From Kingdonia uniflora (lineage: Eukaryota; Streptophyta; Magnoliopsida; Ranunculales; Circaeasteraceae), in contig JACGCM010001272.1 in assembly GCA_014058105.1 (NCBI GenBank), forward strand, positions 3,596,001 through 3,660,000: DNA of 64,000 nt, given 5' to 3'. Of this stretch, positions 35,131-45,200 are shown piece by piece. Numbering within the stretch: position 1 is the stretch's first letter; each line of letters opens with the position of its first letter. The notes beneath the pieces were generated by a model, which worked only from the letters and a program-made list of their open reading frames with translations, was not told where the DNA came from and made no database searches. Both the position numbers and the translations under genes were made by a program.

Positions 35131-35250
35131 TTCTCCCTAGCACGAGGTCAAAGAGTTGACGAATGACGTCAACTAATCGAGAGTAGCTAGTTCTCCCTAG
35201 CATGAGATCAAAGAGTTGATGAATGACATCAACAAATCGAGAATAGCTAG
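35131..35250. repeat. 60-bp tandem duplication
   Basis: Two adjacent 60-bp units, each beginning ttctccctagca and ending tagctag, differing at about six positions. Confidence 0.9.
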
Positions 35251-35587
35251 TTATCAAAGAATATCCATAAACCATTGCGTTCCAAGAAACAACTACTCTT
35301 AACCGGTGAGGGTCTGGTCTCTTTTGAAGTGTTTTTCAAGATTTGGCCATGTGCTAGAGAAGCTCATAAGTATATTGTATAAGGTGATTGATTAATTTTT
35401 TGAGTCCTTATTGGATTATTAGGGAAGAAGTTAACGAATTGAATGATACGAAAACTTCAAAGCACGATGAATCGATGTATTTTAAGAAATGTTTCCTCCC
35501 TTCCGGTATGAACCGTGAGAACACAATGGGATGAAAATTAAACTTCTTTCTCATGATACAATTGAGGTTGTTGGGTTCGAGATGTGA

Positions 35588-35945
35588 ACGTTATTAGAAC
35601 TGAATAGCCCATCTCAAAACCAATTGGCAAAGAGAGGAGTAGCCCCATAATCTTATATTTTGAGGCGCAAGGTTTTATTTTTCCGATGTGGGACTATATA
35701 TCTCAACACGCCCCTCACATGTGTTATAATTTTGAGCTCAACACGTGGACGAATATTTCGATGATGCGAAGTAGCACGTGGTGCGTTGGGCTTGACATGT
35801 GGAAGAAAGGCTCACTCTAATACCATATTATAACTAGAGGGTCCATCTCAAAAATAATTGGTAATGAGAGGAGTAACCCCATAATTTTATATTTTGAGGT
35901 ACAAACTCTATGCGTCTGATGTGGGACTATGTATCTCAACAAACG
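35588..35945. repeat. two direct copies of a ~110-bp GATGTGGGAC repeat
   Basis: Copies near 35595-35705 and 35840-35940 share cccatctcaaaa, aattgg(c/t)aa(a/t)gagaggagta, ccccataat(c/t)ttatattttgagg and gatgtgggactat followed by atctcaaca. The spacer between them reads like more of the same family. A dispersed plant repeat, class not determined. Confidence 0.7.
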
Positions 35946-36443
35946 TCTCGATCCAACCAAAGAACATTGTGAAAACTATAACAAATAATGCCAAGAGAGA
36001 GAGATAGAGATACGAATTTGTTATGTCTGTTGTGTTGGGCATAGACCAATCGTGCCTATTGATTGTGCCTCTTCGAAATGACACAACTCAATTGCTTCAA
36101 TAGTCACGACCCAATTTGTATCACTTCGAACGGTCACAACTCAAAAACACAATTTCGTCTAGTTGTTGCCAAGTCCTTAGAAGGGGATGCCCCCTTCACC
36201 CCTATGACCTGACTAGGAAGGTTGATCCCCTAGAGTTGACCGGGCAAACAAATATTATAAAATATTAGAAGCGGCAAACAAATATTAGAAAATATCTAAC
36301 AATCTTTGCATGTTAATTTTGAGTCTTGAACTCCTCCTCAAGCGCCCGTCTGGAATGTCATAGCCTTAAAAGGTGCTAACTCACAACGTAAAGAAATATA
36401 CCTAAAATTTTGGTGGTATAAAGTCGTAAATTTACATATCTTC

Positions 36444-36455
36444 TCAAAGAGAAAA
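36444..36455. repeat. target-site duplication of LINE-2, left copy
   Basis: TCAAAGAGAAAA, identical to 41960-41971 just after the poly-A. Confidence 0.7.
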
Positions 36456-36459
36456 AAAA

Positions 36460-37034
36460 GGGCACATGCAAATTGATTCTGATAGGCAAAGGGTTCTTTA
36501 TTATCAAACTGGAGTCCGAGGAGGACAAGATTTATATATGGAACAGAGGGCCCTAGATGGTTGAACAAATGCCTAAGAAACTTATGCCTTGGAACCCATT
36601 TTTTCGGTTGATAGACATTGTAATTCAAATGCTTTAATTTGGTGTAAATTCCCAAGGTTGCCTATAGAAATGTGGAGAAAAAAATTATCATACCACTTGG
36701 GAAGATGCTTGGAACTCCTATTCAGCTCGATCACTCGACACGAAATCAAGACTATGGATACATTGCGAATGTGCTAGTTGATATCGACCAGTCGAAACCA
36801 ATCACTGACCACATTCTGCTTGAGGTGGAGGGCAACATCATCAAACAGGAAGTACTACTACATCGAGTTCCAAAATACTGCAATCACTGCAAAAATGTTG
36901 GGCACATTATTGCCAAATGCAAAATAGTACAAAAAGTATTTCAGTTGAATGACCCGTATCTAAATAAGAACAAGCTGAAGACAACACAAGGAGGTGCTAA
37001 GGGTAGCAGGGGCAACCAAGGCACCATACCATAA
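36460..37034 (+). pseudogene. LINE-2 ORF1: DUF4283 and CCHC zinc knuckle
   Basis: Reading begins at the DUF4283 block GKGFFIIKLESEEDKIYIW with NRGPW, then after a shift RLPIEMWRKK. A 120-codon open part follows (36672-37034): IIPLGKMLGTPIQLD, YIANVLVDIDQ, and KYCNHCKNVGHIIAKCK near residues 68-84, a C-x2-C-x4-H-x4-C knuckle with all four ligands. The protein binds LINE RNA. The upstream end is cut by truncation. Confidence 0.8.
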
Positions 37035-37668
37035 TCCATGAGAAGCAACCCCAAACCAAGGACATGGGAAGAAAAAACACTGATATTGCAAGCAAACATA
37101 CTTACTTATAGGAGACACTGGAAGATAATAGTACAGCTTAACCACCAATTTACCCCCCAGGCTTGCCAAGGCCAGTGAATCATTTATACCAACATGAAAA
37201 AATTTGTGCGAACTCTGAATGGTCACGAACAAAGAGCAACAGCAAATAACCCACATCACCCAAAGAGAACAGCGATGCTAGCACAGTAAACAAGTTTGTA
37301 ACACTAAGGGGCGTGGAGGCAGATATAGAATATCCCAACTCGGTACCGTCAGGAGAGAAGGATAACAACCTGAGACCTTCAGGGAAGAGATGCACAGAAG
37401 ACGCAGAGATCCTGATATCACCACTATCTAAGTATGTATATAATACAACATCCACAGATAGTGCAAAGAAACCACCAACAGCTAAAAAAATTTATGAGTG
37501 AGACTTATTTATAGGCGATACATGAGGTCCGACACAACCTAAACCCCGCAAGTTGGGCGGATGAAATGGAACATGAAGAACAACTGCAACTAGGCCTAAC
37601 CAAGTGCTTAAAGGAGGCAAGGTTTATACTATAGCCCCAAGAATTACACGGGATACCCGCAAAGAATA

Positions 37669-38376
37669 ATGAAAGTTCTCTTCTGGAATGCCCGAGGGTT
37701 GGGGAACAGAAAAACAACTCGATATCTTAGAAAAGCAACTGCAATTGCACTACCAGACATAGTGGGCATTGCTGAACCAAAAATATTATGTAAGGGCTTT
37801 GTTCTGCCGGGGTATAAAACCAAAATCATTACCAATGAATTTGATGGGGAGAAAGGCAACATATGGATTATATGGAGCAAAGGAATGCCTAAACCTAGCA
37901 TTATTAAGCTTTCAAAACAACATATTACGGTGCAATACTTGGAGTGCTGCTTCTCGTTTGTTCATGCAGACTGCAATAGAATTAATAGGTTGGAGCTTTG
38001 GGTTAGCCTCTTTAATTTTGCTACAACCAATACAAAACCATGGATATGCATTGGAGACTTTAATATGGTGTTGCAAACCTCAGAGAAAAGGGGGAGAAGA
38101 CCACCCCAACTTAACGCAGTAATGGACCAAAATAATTTTTTGGATACTGCTCGGCTATCAGAGAGCCCCTCTTCAGAACTTCATTTTACCTGGAGCAATG
38201 CTCAAAGAGGAATTAACCAAACTCTGGTGGTCCTGGATAGATGTTTACAGAATGCAGAATGGCAAACTAAATTCATGGGTTGGAGAATGAAGGTGATGCC
38301 TAGAACCCATTCCGACCATTCACTGATTATGGGTGACTGCTGCCAAGTTCCCAGGCCACATAGCATCCCGTTCTAG
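37669..38376 (+). CDS. LINE-2 endonuclease domain (235-codon open part of ORF2)
   Basis: Apurinic-endonuclease-like domain that nicks the target DNA and so starts target-primed reverse transcription. Active-site text is present: LFWNARGLGN (Asn7), IAEPK (Glu36), GDFNMVL (Asp130, Asn132) and HSDHSLI (Asp216, His217). The ATG begins exactly at the family's usual MKxLxWNxRG start, which is probably the real ORF2 start. The frame stops soon after the domain (38374-38376) where an intact ORF2 would continue into RT. Expression is not expected. Confidence 0.75.
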   Translation: MKVLFWNARGLGNRKTTRYLRKATAIALPDIVGIAEPKILCKGFVLPGYKTKIITNEFDGEKGNIWIIWSKGMPKPSIIKLSKQHITVQYLECCFSFVHADCNRINRLELWVSLFNFATTNTKPWICIGDFNMVLQTSEKRGRRPPQLNAVMDQNNFLDTARLSESPSSELHFTWSNAQRGINQTLVVLDRCLQNAEWQTKFMGWRMKVMPRTHSDHSLIMGDCCQVPRPHSIPF

Positions 38377-38399
38377 TACCTTCAGTCCTGGGAAGAAGA

Positions 38400-39780
38400 A
38401 CCTGGGTTTGAGGCCCTAATTGCTAATAACTAGGGATAGCCGCTGCATGCTGCTCCACTATTCTGTCTAATGTTGAAATTAAGATGCCTAAAGATAGACA
38501 TTAAGTTGTGGAGAGAGAATTCCACAACCCACCAAAAAAACAAAATGAGACTAGAGAAAGAGGTGCTGCAACTCCAACTCCAGTTGGAAGAAGATATCAC
38601 CAATGATCTGATTGCGAAGAGATTTATTTCCCAAGCAAAACTAATCAATAAATGGGAGGAAACATAAGAGGTGTACTAGAGGCAAAAGTCAAGGATTAGA
38701 TAGCTTCACGCAAGAGACAGAAATACCAAATACTTTCACGCAACTACAAAGGCTCGGAATGCCAAAGCTCTTATCACGGAAATAAAGGACGATACGGGAT
38801 GAAACATTACTAGCCAAACTAGCATCCAAGAATACATCGTCCAATACTACACCTACAAATTTTCGGCAACAGAAACTCAACATGGCCTATCACTATTTGC
38901 ACATCTCCCCTAGCAAGTGTCAGAGGAGAAAAATACACATCTCACATCAAGCCCAACTAATTATGAGATACAGGAGGCGGTTTTCTCCATGGACAGCAAC
39001 AGCGCACCCGGTCCAGACAGATTTTCAGGAGCTTTTTTTTGAAAATATTGGGATACGTTGAGTACATACATTTACTCAGGGATAGCCTCCTTTTTCCGCG
39101 ATGGTATGATCCCTCTGACCTTTAACTCCAACATTATTGTCTTGATTTCAAAAATTAATAATCCATCCTCTATTCCGTACTACAGACCGATTTATCTTAG
39201 TAACTTTATTTTTAAAGTTATTTCGAAAATACTAGCCATGAGGCTCCCTCCAATTGCAGATAGATATGTTACAAGGAACCAGAGTGCATTTATCAAAAAT
39301 CAAAGCATATACAACAACATCTGCATAGCCTCTGAAATGGTTAATATGATGAAAATTAGAGAAAGAACGGCAATGTAGCTCTCAAGATTGATATTAGTCA
39401 AGCATGCGATACTCTAAGCTGGACATTCCTCATCACCACCTTAAGTGCTTTTGGGTTTGACCAAAAATTCTGCAACTGGATTTAGACGATTATCAGTAGC
39501 AGTATGATCTCTATCCTTATGAATGGAAGTTTGCCTGGGTTCTTTCAAATGTCTCGAGGCCTCACGCAGGGGGACCCTCTATCCCCAATCCTCTTTGCAA
39601 TTATAGAAGACATTCTTAGCATCAATCTCCATAGAGCAAGGGAACAAGGCATAATATAAACTATGGCATCAACAAAGCTGACACACGGCCCCACTCGCCT
39701 TCGATTTACAGATGATAGTTTTATGTTTGTAAACGGGAACATCAAATGCCTGTGACAGCTTAAGCTCCTCCTTGCAGACT
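38400..39780 (+). pseudogene. LINE-2 reverse transcriptase (broken)
   Basis: Pieces in several frames: an LEKEVLQLQLQLEE coiled-coil-like pre-RT stretch (38470-38667), KARNAKALITEIKD (about 38.75 kb), DSNSAPGPD-like text (about 39.0 kb), 106 open codons at 39058-39378 (SGIASFFRDGMIPLTFNSN, SIPYYRPIYLSNF, RNQSAFIKNQSIYNNI), then SRGLTQGDPLSPILFAI and the catalytic box as FTDD (about 39.71 kb). Both Asp remain. Stops separate the parts. Confidence 0.85.
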
Positions 39781-41000
39781 ATTAGGTGGCGTCTGGGTAA
39801 GAGATCAGTGTGGCCAAAAGCAAGATTTTCATGAGCAGTATTCCTCTTACCTGAAGAAAAATTGTCTCAGATATATTTGGCTTTAAAGAGGGAACGTTCC
39901 CCGAAACATATCTGGGCATCCCACTTATACAGGGGAAGGTTACAAAGCAAGTTATTATACCTCTTATTGAAAAGATCCGAAAGAGGGCTAACAACTGGAC
40001 TGGATGCATGATTTATTTTTAGGGAAGAGATACTCTAGCAAAGTTTATCCTTAACAGTATCCCCATTCATAATATGGCAATTTACAAGTGGCCTTGGTCG
40101 TTTATCAAAGAGGATGACAACATCATTAGGAACTATATCTGGACGGGAGACCCGACAAAGCGGAAAGGAGTGACACTGAAAAGGAAGAAAGTCTGCAAAC
40201 CGGTAAAGGAAGGGGACTTGGAGTTTAAAGTCTGGGGGAAATAAATAACGTAATGCTCTGCAAACTGCACTGGGTCTTCAAACAAGGTACAGAAGAATGG
40301 GCAAAATTTATGAATTCCAAATTCAACAGCAAGAGCGAAAACCCAATTCGTTACCACAAACCCTCTACTATATGAAAGGGCATTCAAACAGGAGTTGCAC
40401 TTTCGAAACCTCACATTAGCCGGCTTATCGGAAATGGAACACAAATTGATTTTTGGAGAGACACTTGGGCAACAGACATTCCTATCATGGAATACATAGA
40501 CTTGCCTAGACACTTGTGGAAAAACTGTAAGTCAAAACTCAACAACTTCATCACCCACAAGGCTGGAACGTCCCTAATGATATTCGCCTTCTCCTCCTTG
40601 CCTTGGGAATAGACATACAACAAATCCAGTGTAACCCAAATGCGCAGGACGCAATGATCTGGAAGCCAGACCTACACGGTGCATTCACAACCAAGAATGC
40701 ATTTGATGTTCTCCGCTGAAGAGAGGACACGGCATGGTGGTGAAGATATATGTGGAGTAAAGCAACCCACCCGAGACTGGGAGGTTTTGCATGGCATCTG
40801 CTGAACCATCTCCTGCCTATGGACGACATCATCAGGAAGAAGGGCATACAAACTACGGCCTGCCACCAATGCCACAATAACTCAGAAACAGAAACACATA
40901 CACTACTACATTACCCTCCTGCGGCCTCTCTTTGGCAAAGGGCTACAAACTGTTTCTTCTATGAACCTATTATACCTACAGATACTTGAAAAACCATTCT
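39781..41000 (+). pseudogene. LINE-2 connection and zf-RVT-like domain
   Basis: Wording matches the first LINE: LKRKKVCKPVKEG (about 40.19 kb), TKNAFDVL (about 40.69 kb), HPRLGGFAWHLLNHLLPMDD with ACHQCHNNSETETHTLLH (40750-40989). The C-x2-C and H residues of the zinc-binding region are visible in the last block. Stops and shifts in between. Confidence 0.75.
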
Positions 41001-41049
41001 GGAAAGGGGAAAATCGTCTAGCCCATATATTAAAGACTTATGGGTTGTC

Positions 41050-41745
41050 ATGGTCTTCTCTATATGCAGCAACATTTGGTATGCAAGAAATAAGTGGCGC
41101 TCAGATGGACTCAAGATTACAATCCATAAAATCATGTTGAACATCCTAAAGGATATCGTAGATGTTGCCCACCTCTCTCAACATACGATGAACAACATGG
41201 TTCATGACCTGAAGATCATAAAAGCGCTAAATGTCCAATGCAAACCACGAAAATGCAGCAACATCGAGAGCTGCAGATGGAAACTCCCTGAAGCGAATGA
41301 GGTTAAAATCTGTTGTGATGGATCGGCTATGGACAATCCAGGACCGGCGGGGATTGCTTTAATGTACAGAAATAACACCGGGGAGGCCTTAAGCACTTTG
41401 AGCAAATCAATTGGTCAAGCTACAAACTATATAGCAGAGACCACTGCAATCATATCGGGCGTTCAACGTGCTGTAACGCACGGCTGGAGACGAGTTTGGG
41501 TTGTCTCTGATCCAGCTGCAGCTATTAAAGCTTTCCTCAAAGACAATATGTCATGGTCTCTCATAACAGCGTGGAATCTGATTACTCCTCTCCTTCAGAA
41601 CATCCGATTCAATCATGCATGGAGAGAATGCAACTTCTCTGCAGATCACCTCGCACGGAGAGGGTCAGACCCAGAACAGCCTATGGAAGAATGGACTAAC
41701 GGCAAACCGAGCAATCTACAGGACATCGAAGAGCACACCGCATAA
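41050..41745 (+). CDS. LINE-2 C-terminal linker and RNase H domain (open frame)
   Basis: 231 open codons. The linker (WYARNKWRSDG to about residue 75) is followed by RNase H from about residue 95: KICCDGSAMDNPG (first Asp), IAETTAIISGVQRAV (Glu), WVVSDPAAAIKAF (Asp) and FSADHLARRGSDP at the end (Asp-His). These are the RVT_3/RNase H residues of plant LINE ORF2, which removes RNA from the hybrid. It is the C-terminus of a broken ORF2, so its ATG is not a natural start. Confidence 0.8.
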   Translation: MVFSICSNIWYARNKWRSDGLKITIHKIMLNILKDIVDVAHLSQHTMNNMVHDLKIIKALNVQCKPRKCSNIESCRWKLPEANEVKICCDGSAMDNPGPAGIALMYRNNTGEALSTLSKSIGQATNYIAETTAIISGVQRAVTHGWRRVWVVSDPAAAIKAFLKDNMSWSLITAWNLITPLLQNIRFNHAWRECNFSADHLARRGSDPEQPMEEWTNGKPSNLQDIEEHTA

Positions 41746-41950
41746 TACTTTAGAGTCACAAGGAGGTGAACAGCTCTAGCACTATGCTAGGTGACTCGAC
41801 CTTTAATGTTTTCTCAGTTTTTTTGTAGTTACCTAGTTGGTTTTTACTAAGGCTGCCAGCATATGCACTAGTGACATGTACTAGTAAATATAAAGCAACC
41901 CTCGCACTCGACTGTAAATGTTCCATAATACATCTTACTAAACTTTCTGC

Positions 41951-41959
41951 AAAAAAAAA
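41951..41959 (+). other. poly-A tail of LINE-2
   Basis: Nine A residues end the element, followed directly by the 12-bp target duplication. Confidence 0.8.
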
Positions 41960-41971
41960 TCAAAGAGAAAA
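41960..41971. repeat. target-site duplication of LINE-2, right copy
   Basis: TCAAAGAGAAAA, identical to 36444-36455. Confidence 0.7.
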
Positions 41972-42541
41972 TAGAGATGACCAACAATGTTCATGACTAG
42001 TGCTCCTACAAATGAGAATACAATAACCTTGATTATGTCATCAAAAAATCATTAAGGCCAATCATATATCAAATACTGAACCATCTCATTTCTTAACACA
42101 TTTTTTAGAAAAATTCGTTTTGCACAATTGTAGTATAATAACTTTAAACCTTGGTATCTCTTTTAAATGTTCCTTGTAGGTATCATTCCGCGGCTTCACT
42201 TTTTCTTCGCTTGTGCCTCAAAAAGGGCCACACTAGTTTTCTTCTGAAGACTGGACGAAGTTCCAGATTAGTGTATATGAAACATGTCGTAAAAGAAACG
42301 GCCTGTAAACACAATAGCAACTTAAAAATATTGTGGACAAATGGGGGTGTAGGTGATTTCTTGGGCAGGACCGACGTGCCGGACCCATCAATATATTGTT
42401 AAGTCCCATTTCAGTGTGCGCTGTGTACTTCGCATTAATGCTATCATTTGTTGCTTCCATGTGAGTATGTCCTAAATACCAACATCTTAATTAATTCGTG
42501 CCAACGAATCAATATTAATCTCATAACATTATCCTAGACTC

Positions 42542-42590
42542 CAGGGGCGGATTTAGGGGTGGGCTAGGGGGTGCCCGGCACCCCCACTTT
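42542..42590 (+). repeat. possible hAT-type terminal sequence
   Basis: CAGGGGCGGATTTAGGGG followed by a G/C palindrome (gggtgcccggcacccc) is typical of the ends of dispersed plant hAT-like elements. A weak partner, in reverse, is tccttgaatccgccct at 44443-44458. No 8-bp target duplication could be matched, so the far border is not supported. Confidence 0.35.
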
Positions 42591-43609
42591 TTTTTCAGAT
42601 TTCCCTTTTATATATTATATACATACCTATATTAAAAAAAAAAAAACTCACTGTTTCTCTCCATAACTCACTCACGCACTTCGTGCTATCATTTCTAGGG
42701 TTTTAATTCTCTCAGATCAGATCTTTCAATGGCATCTATTGTTGGAGCGACAATCTCTGTTCCTTCTTCTCGCCTTATTTGACCCTGTTTTGGTGTTTTA
42801 GGTTTTATTTTGAGTCTTATTTGATTTTGTTTTGGTGCAAATGGGGGTCAATTTTGAGAAATTCTTGTGTTTTTTTGTTGATTTCGAGTGTGTTTTCGTA
42901 TCAGTGATAGTATCTAGTTATTTTCTATTACGTACCGTTATTTTACGTATAACGGTTGTTGTTACCGTTATAATAATGCGTTATTTTTTCAGTATTCTAT
43001 TTTTACATTTTTGACCAAAGTTATATGTTGTTATAATGGTCACTGTTATTTGTAAAATAACGGCCGTTCTAATTGAAAATTAATACAAAATTTGAGAAAA
43101 TAAATAACAATGTCGTAATGTCTACGACTTTAATGGCGGATGTGCGAGCTAAGTACCCTATGTAATTTCGATATAGAAATATGTAAGTATTATCACTATT
43201 TTTTAAATTTTAAACAATTTGACTATCTTGACTTATTATTTAGTTTTTGAAAACGTAGCACTACCATTCTATACCTTGGTATATGCTTAAGATATCTTGT
43301 ACTATGCTAGAAGTATTTTACTCGCCGTACGAGTTGTATGAAAAGTAGGTCACTTTTAGATATAACGCGCTTGTTTATGTTTAGAGTGACATAATTATTA
43401 AGATGACGGGGAGATCAAAATATTTTTGCAGTTTCAAAACGTTAAGAAGTTGTTATTCCACGGTCCGTAATTTGTGCATAAAGGTTCGGGGAAGCTGAAA
43501 AACAATCTTAAGCAGTGATATTTTCCTTCAAATTAACAACACGCATATTGGTCCCCGGCCAGTTGATTAGTTCCGAATGTAAACCAAACAGCTTAATTAA
43601 GAGAGAAGG

Positions 43610-45200
43610 TTTTTGATGCAAAATTGAATGTGCATTGTATATGTCTGTGGCTTTTATTTCCTTCACCAAACTTGTAGACTTTGTATTATACGCGTTTCCA
43701 AGATCGTTGGTTTTTCTCCAAATGTAGCCGAGATGACTGATGAGGTTTGTAAGGTACGTAAGAAATATTTGTGAGACTTGTAGTTCTTGAAAAGCTTATA
43801 TCCTCGTGTCCCTTTTCTGTCGTCTTTCCATAAATTAAGCTAAGGTTTTTATTGCTGAAACAAAAAAACGTAACCAACCCTACAACACATTTTTCATTTT
43901 TTTCGATATTTATTGACCATTTATAGTTGGCAGCTAAGGAATATTTTCCTTTCAACATATGTTATCTTTAGGTCAGACAGACCCATATTCAGGCCAATAT
44001 TAATTGTTTCTCTGGCTTTCGAAAATCGCAATTATTTGCAAATAAAATCACATAAAATGAGAAGGCAAGTGTAAAGTAAGCCCCCAACAAGGTGTTCTAG
44101 AGAGAAGAAAAATCGGAAGAAACAAGTCCTAATTTCAGCTATTCAAACAAAGGCGTGTCAACGCTCAACTATTAGTTGCTAGTCATTCAACTAATACCTA
44201 TGCCTTGAACTAATTATGTCATCTTCATTTGGACGACCACGGAAATTTTTGTTGAACAAAATCTAATAAACTATGCAACAAATACATTCTATAAAATCCT
44301 ACTATCAAGAGGAAAAGGTCTAAAGACTCTAAACCAGTCAAGCTAACAAGTCGCTTCAAGGGTCTCAATGACTTCATATTTCACAAAAATTATTGGTCGT
44401 GTACTTTAGCCCTCACCTTGGTAGTTTCCAGAAATCACGGGTCCTTGAATCCGCCCTCGTGCGATTGTAATAATATAGAAAAAACAAAAAATCAACGTAA
44501 TCGTCAACATATAGAGCAATTAATTGATTTGATTGTTACACTAGTAGTAGTAGAGGTGCATTATTATCATAAACCTAATACTTATAAATTTCTAATAGCT
44601 ATGAATAGTTAACATCACCATTCCGCCCCAAATTCATTAATCCAAATGAGTATTGTAGACTTGTACATAGTTGGACACAAAATTGAATGTGCATTGTGGT
44701 TTGGAAATTGTTTCTTGTTTTTAATTCCTCACAAAACCTGTAGACCATTTCATAATTACTCAATGAATCTTTGTTTTCAAGATTGCTTAATGAGCTTCCC
44801 TCTTGCTAAAAATGTGCGTCGTTAGTTCATCCAAGGGGACTAATGGGTAGGAAAGTCTTTAACAACTTCAGATCCTAGGAAACTTTAAACGCCATAGTCG
44901 GTGGAGTAGCCTCATTTTTCATATTTTGATCGAGTCAAGGGCTAAAGCTCAAGTTTTTATTGTTAAGCCAAAGTAACCGTAACCGTACCAACAACATATT
45001 ACTCCTTCTTTTCGATATTTATTGGTCCTAGCCACTAAAGAAATAGTCTACTTTCAAGTTTCAACATATGTTATATTCAGGTCGTAGCAACATTATAGTG
45101 AATTATTGTTTGTCTTAGCATTCTGAATCTGCAACTCTACAAACTATTTTTACCTCAAAAAAATTTGGAAGAAACAAATCCTAATCTCAATAATAAGTTT
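43610..45200. repeat. diverged direct duplication, offset about 1.07 kb
   Basis: Landmarks of copy 1 (about 43612-44140) recur in order in copy 2 (about 44679-45190): caaaattgaatgtgcattgt, tttttattg followed by gtaacc, ttcgatatttattg, ttcaacatatgttat and ggaagaaacaa(g/a)tcctaat. Partial third echoes (ggaagaaacaagtt, attagttggggg, ggcttcaaacttaa) occur at 46.34-46.61 kb. No coding potential seen. Confidence 0.65.

Larger units (their letters stand above)
36456..41959 (+). mobile_element. plant LINE (L1 type with RNase H), nearly full length
   Basis: Order: ORF1 (DUF4283 plus zinc knuckle), endonuclease, reverse transcriptase, zf-RVT-like, RNase H, 3' UTR and poly-A. A 12-bp target duplication brackets it, which implies 5' truncation inside ORF1. 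Same family as the LINE at 8205-11708, from near-collinear protein blocks and a shared 3' end. Individual domains stay open for up to 235 codons, but ORF2 as a whole has several stops and shifts. Confidence 0.9.

Noticed and set aside
36288..36295. AGAAAATA as target duplication of the second LINE
   Set aside because: A longer, exact 12-bp match (TCAAAGAGAAAA) lies directly at the start of LINE similarity and directly after the poly-A.
36338..36655. 105-codon minus-strand frame
   Set aside because: It is antisense to the LINE ORF1 (DUF4283) region.
42542..44460. Complete hAT element between CAGGGGCGG and CCGCCCTCG
   Set aside because: The right end is imperfect, no 8-bp duplication matches, and a separate duplication crosses the proposed right border.
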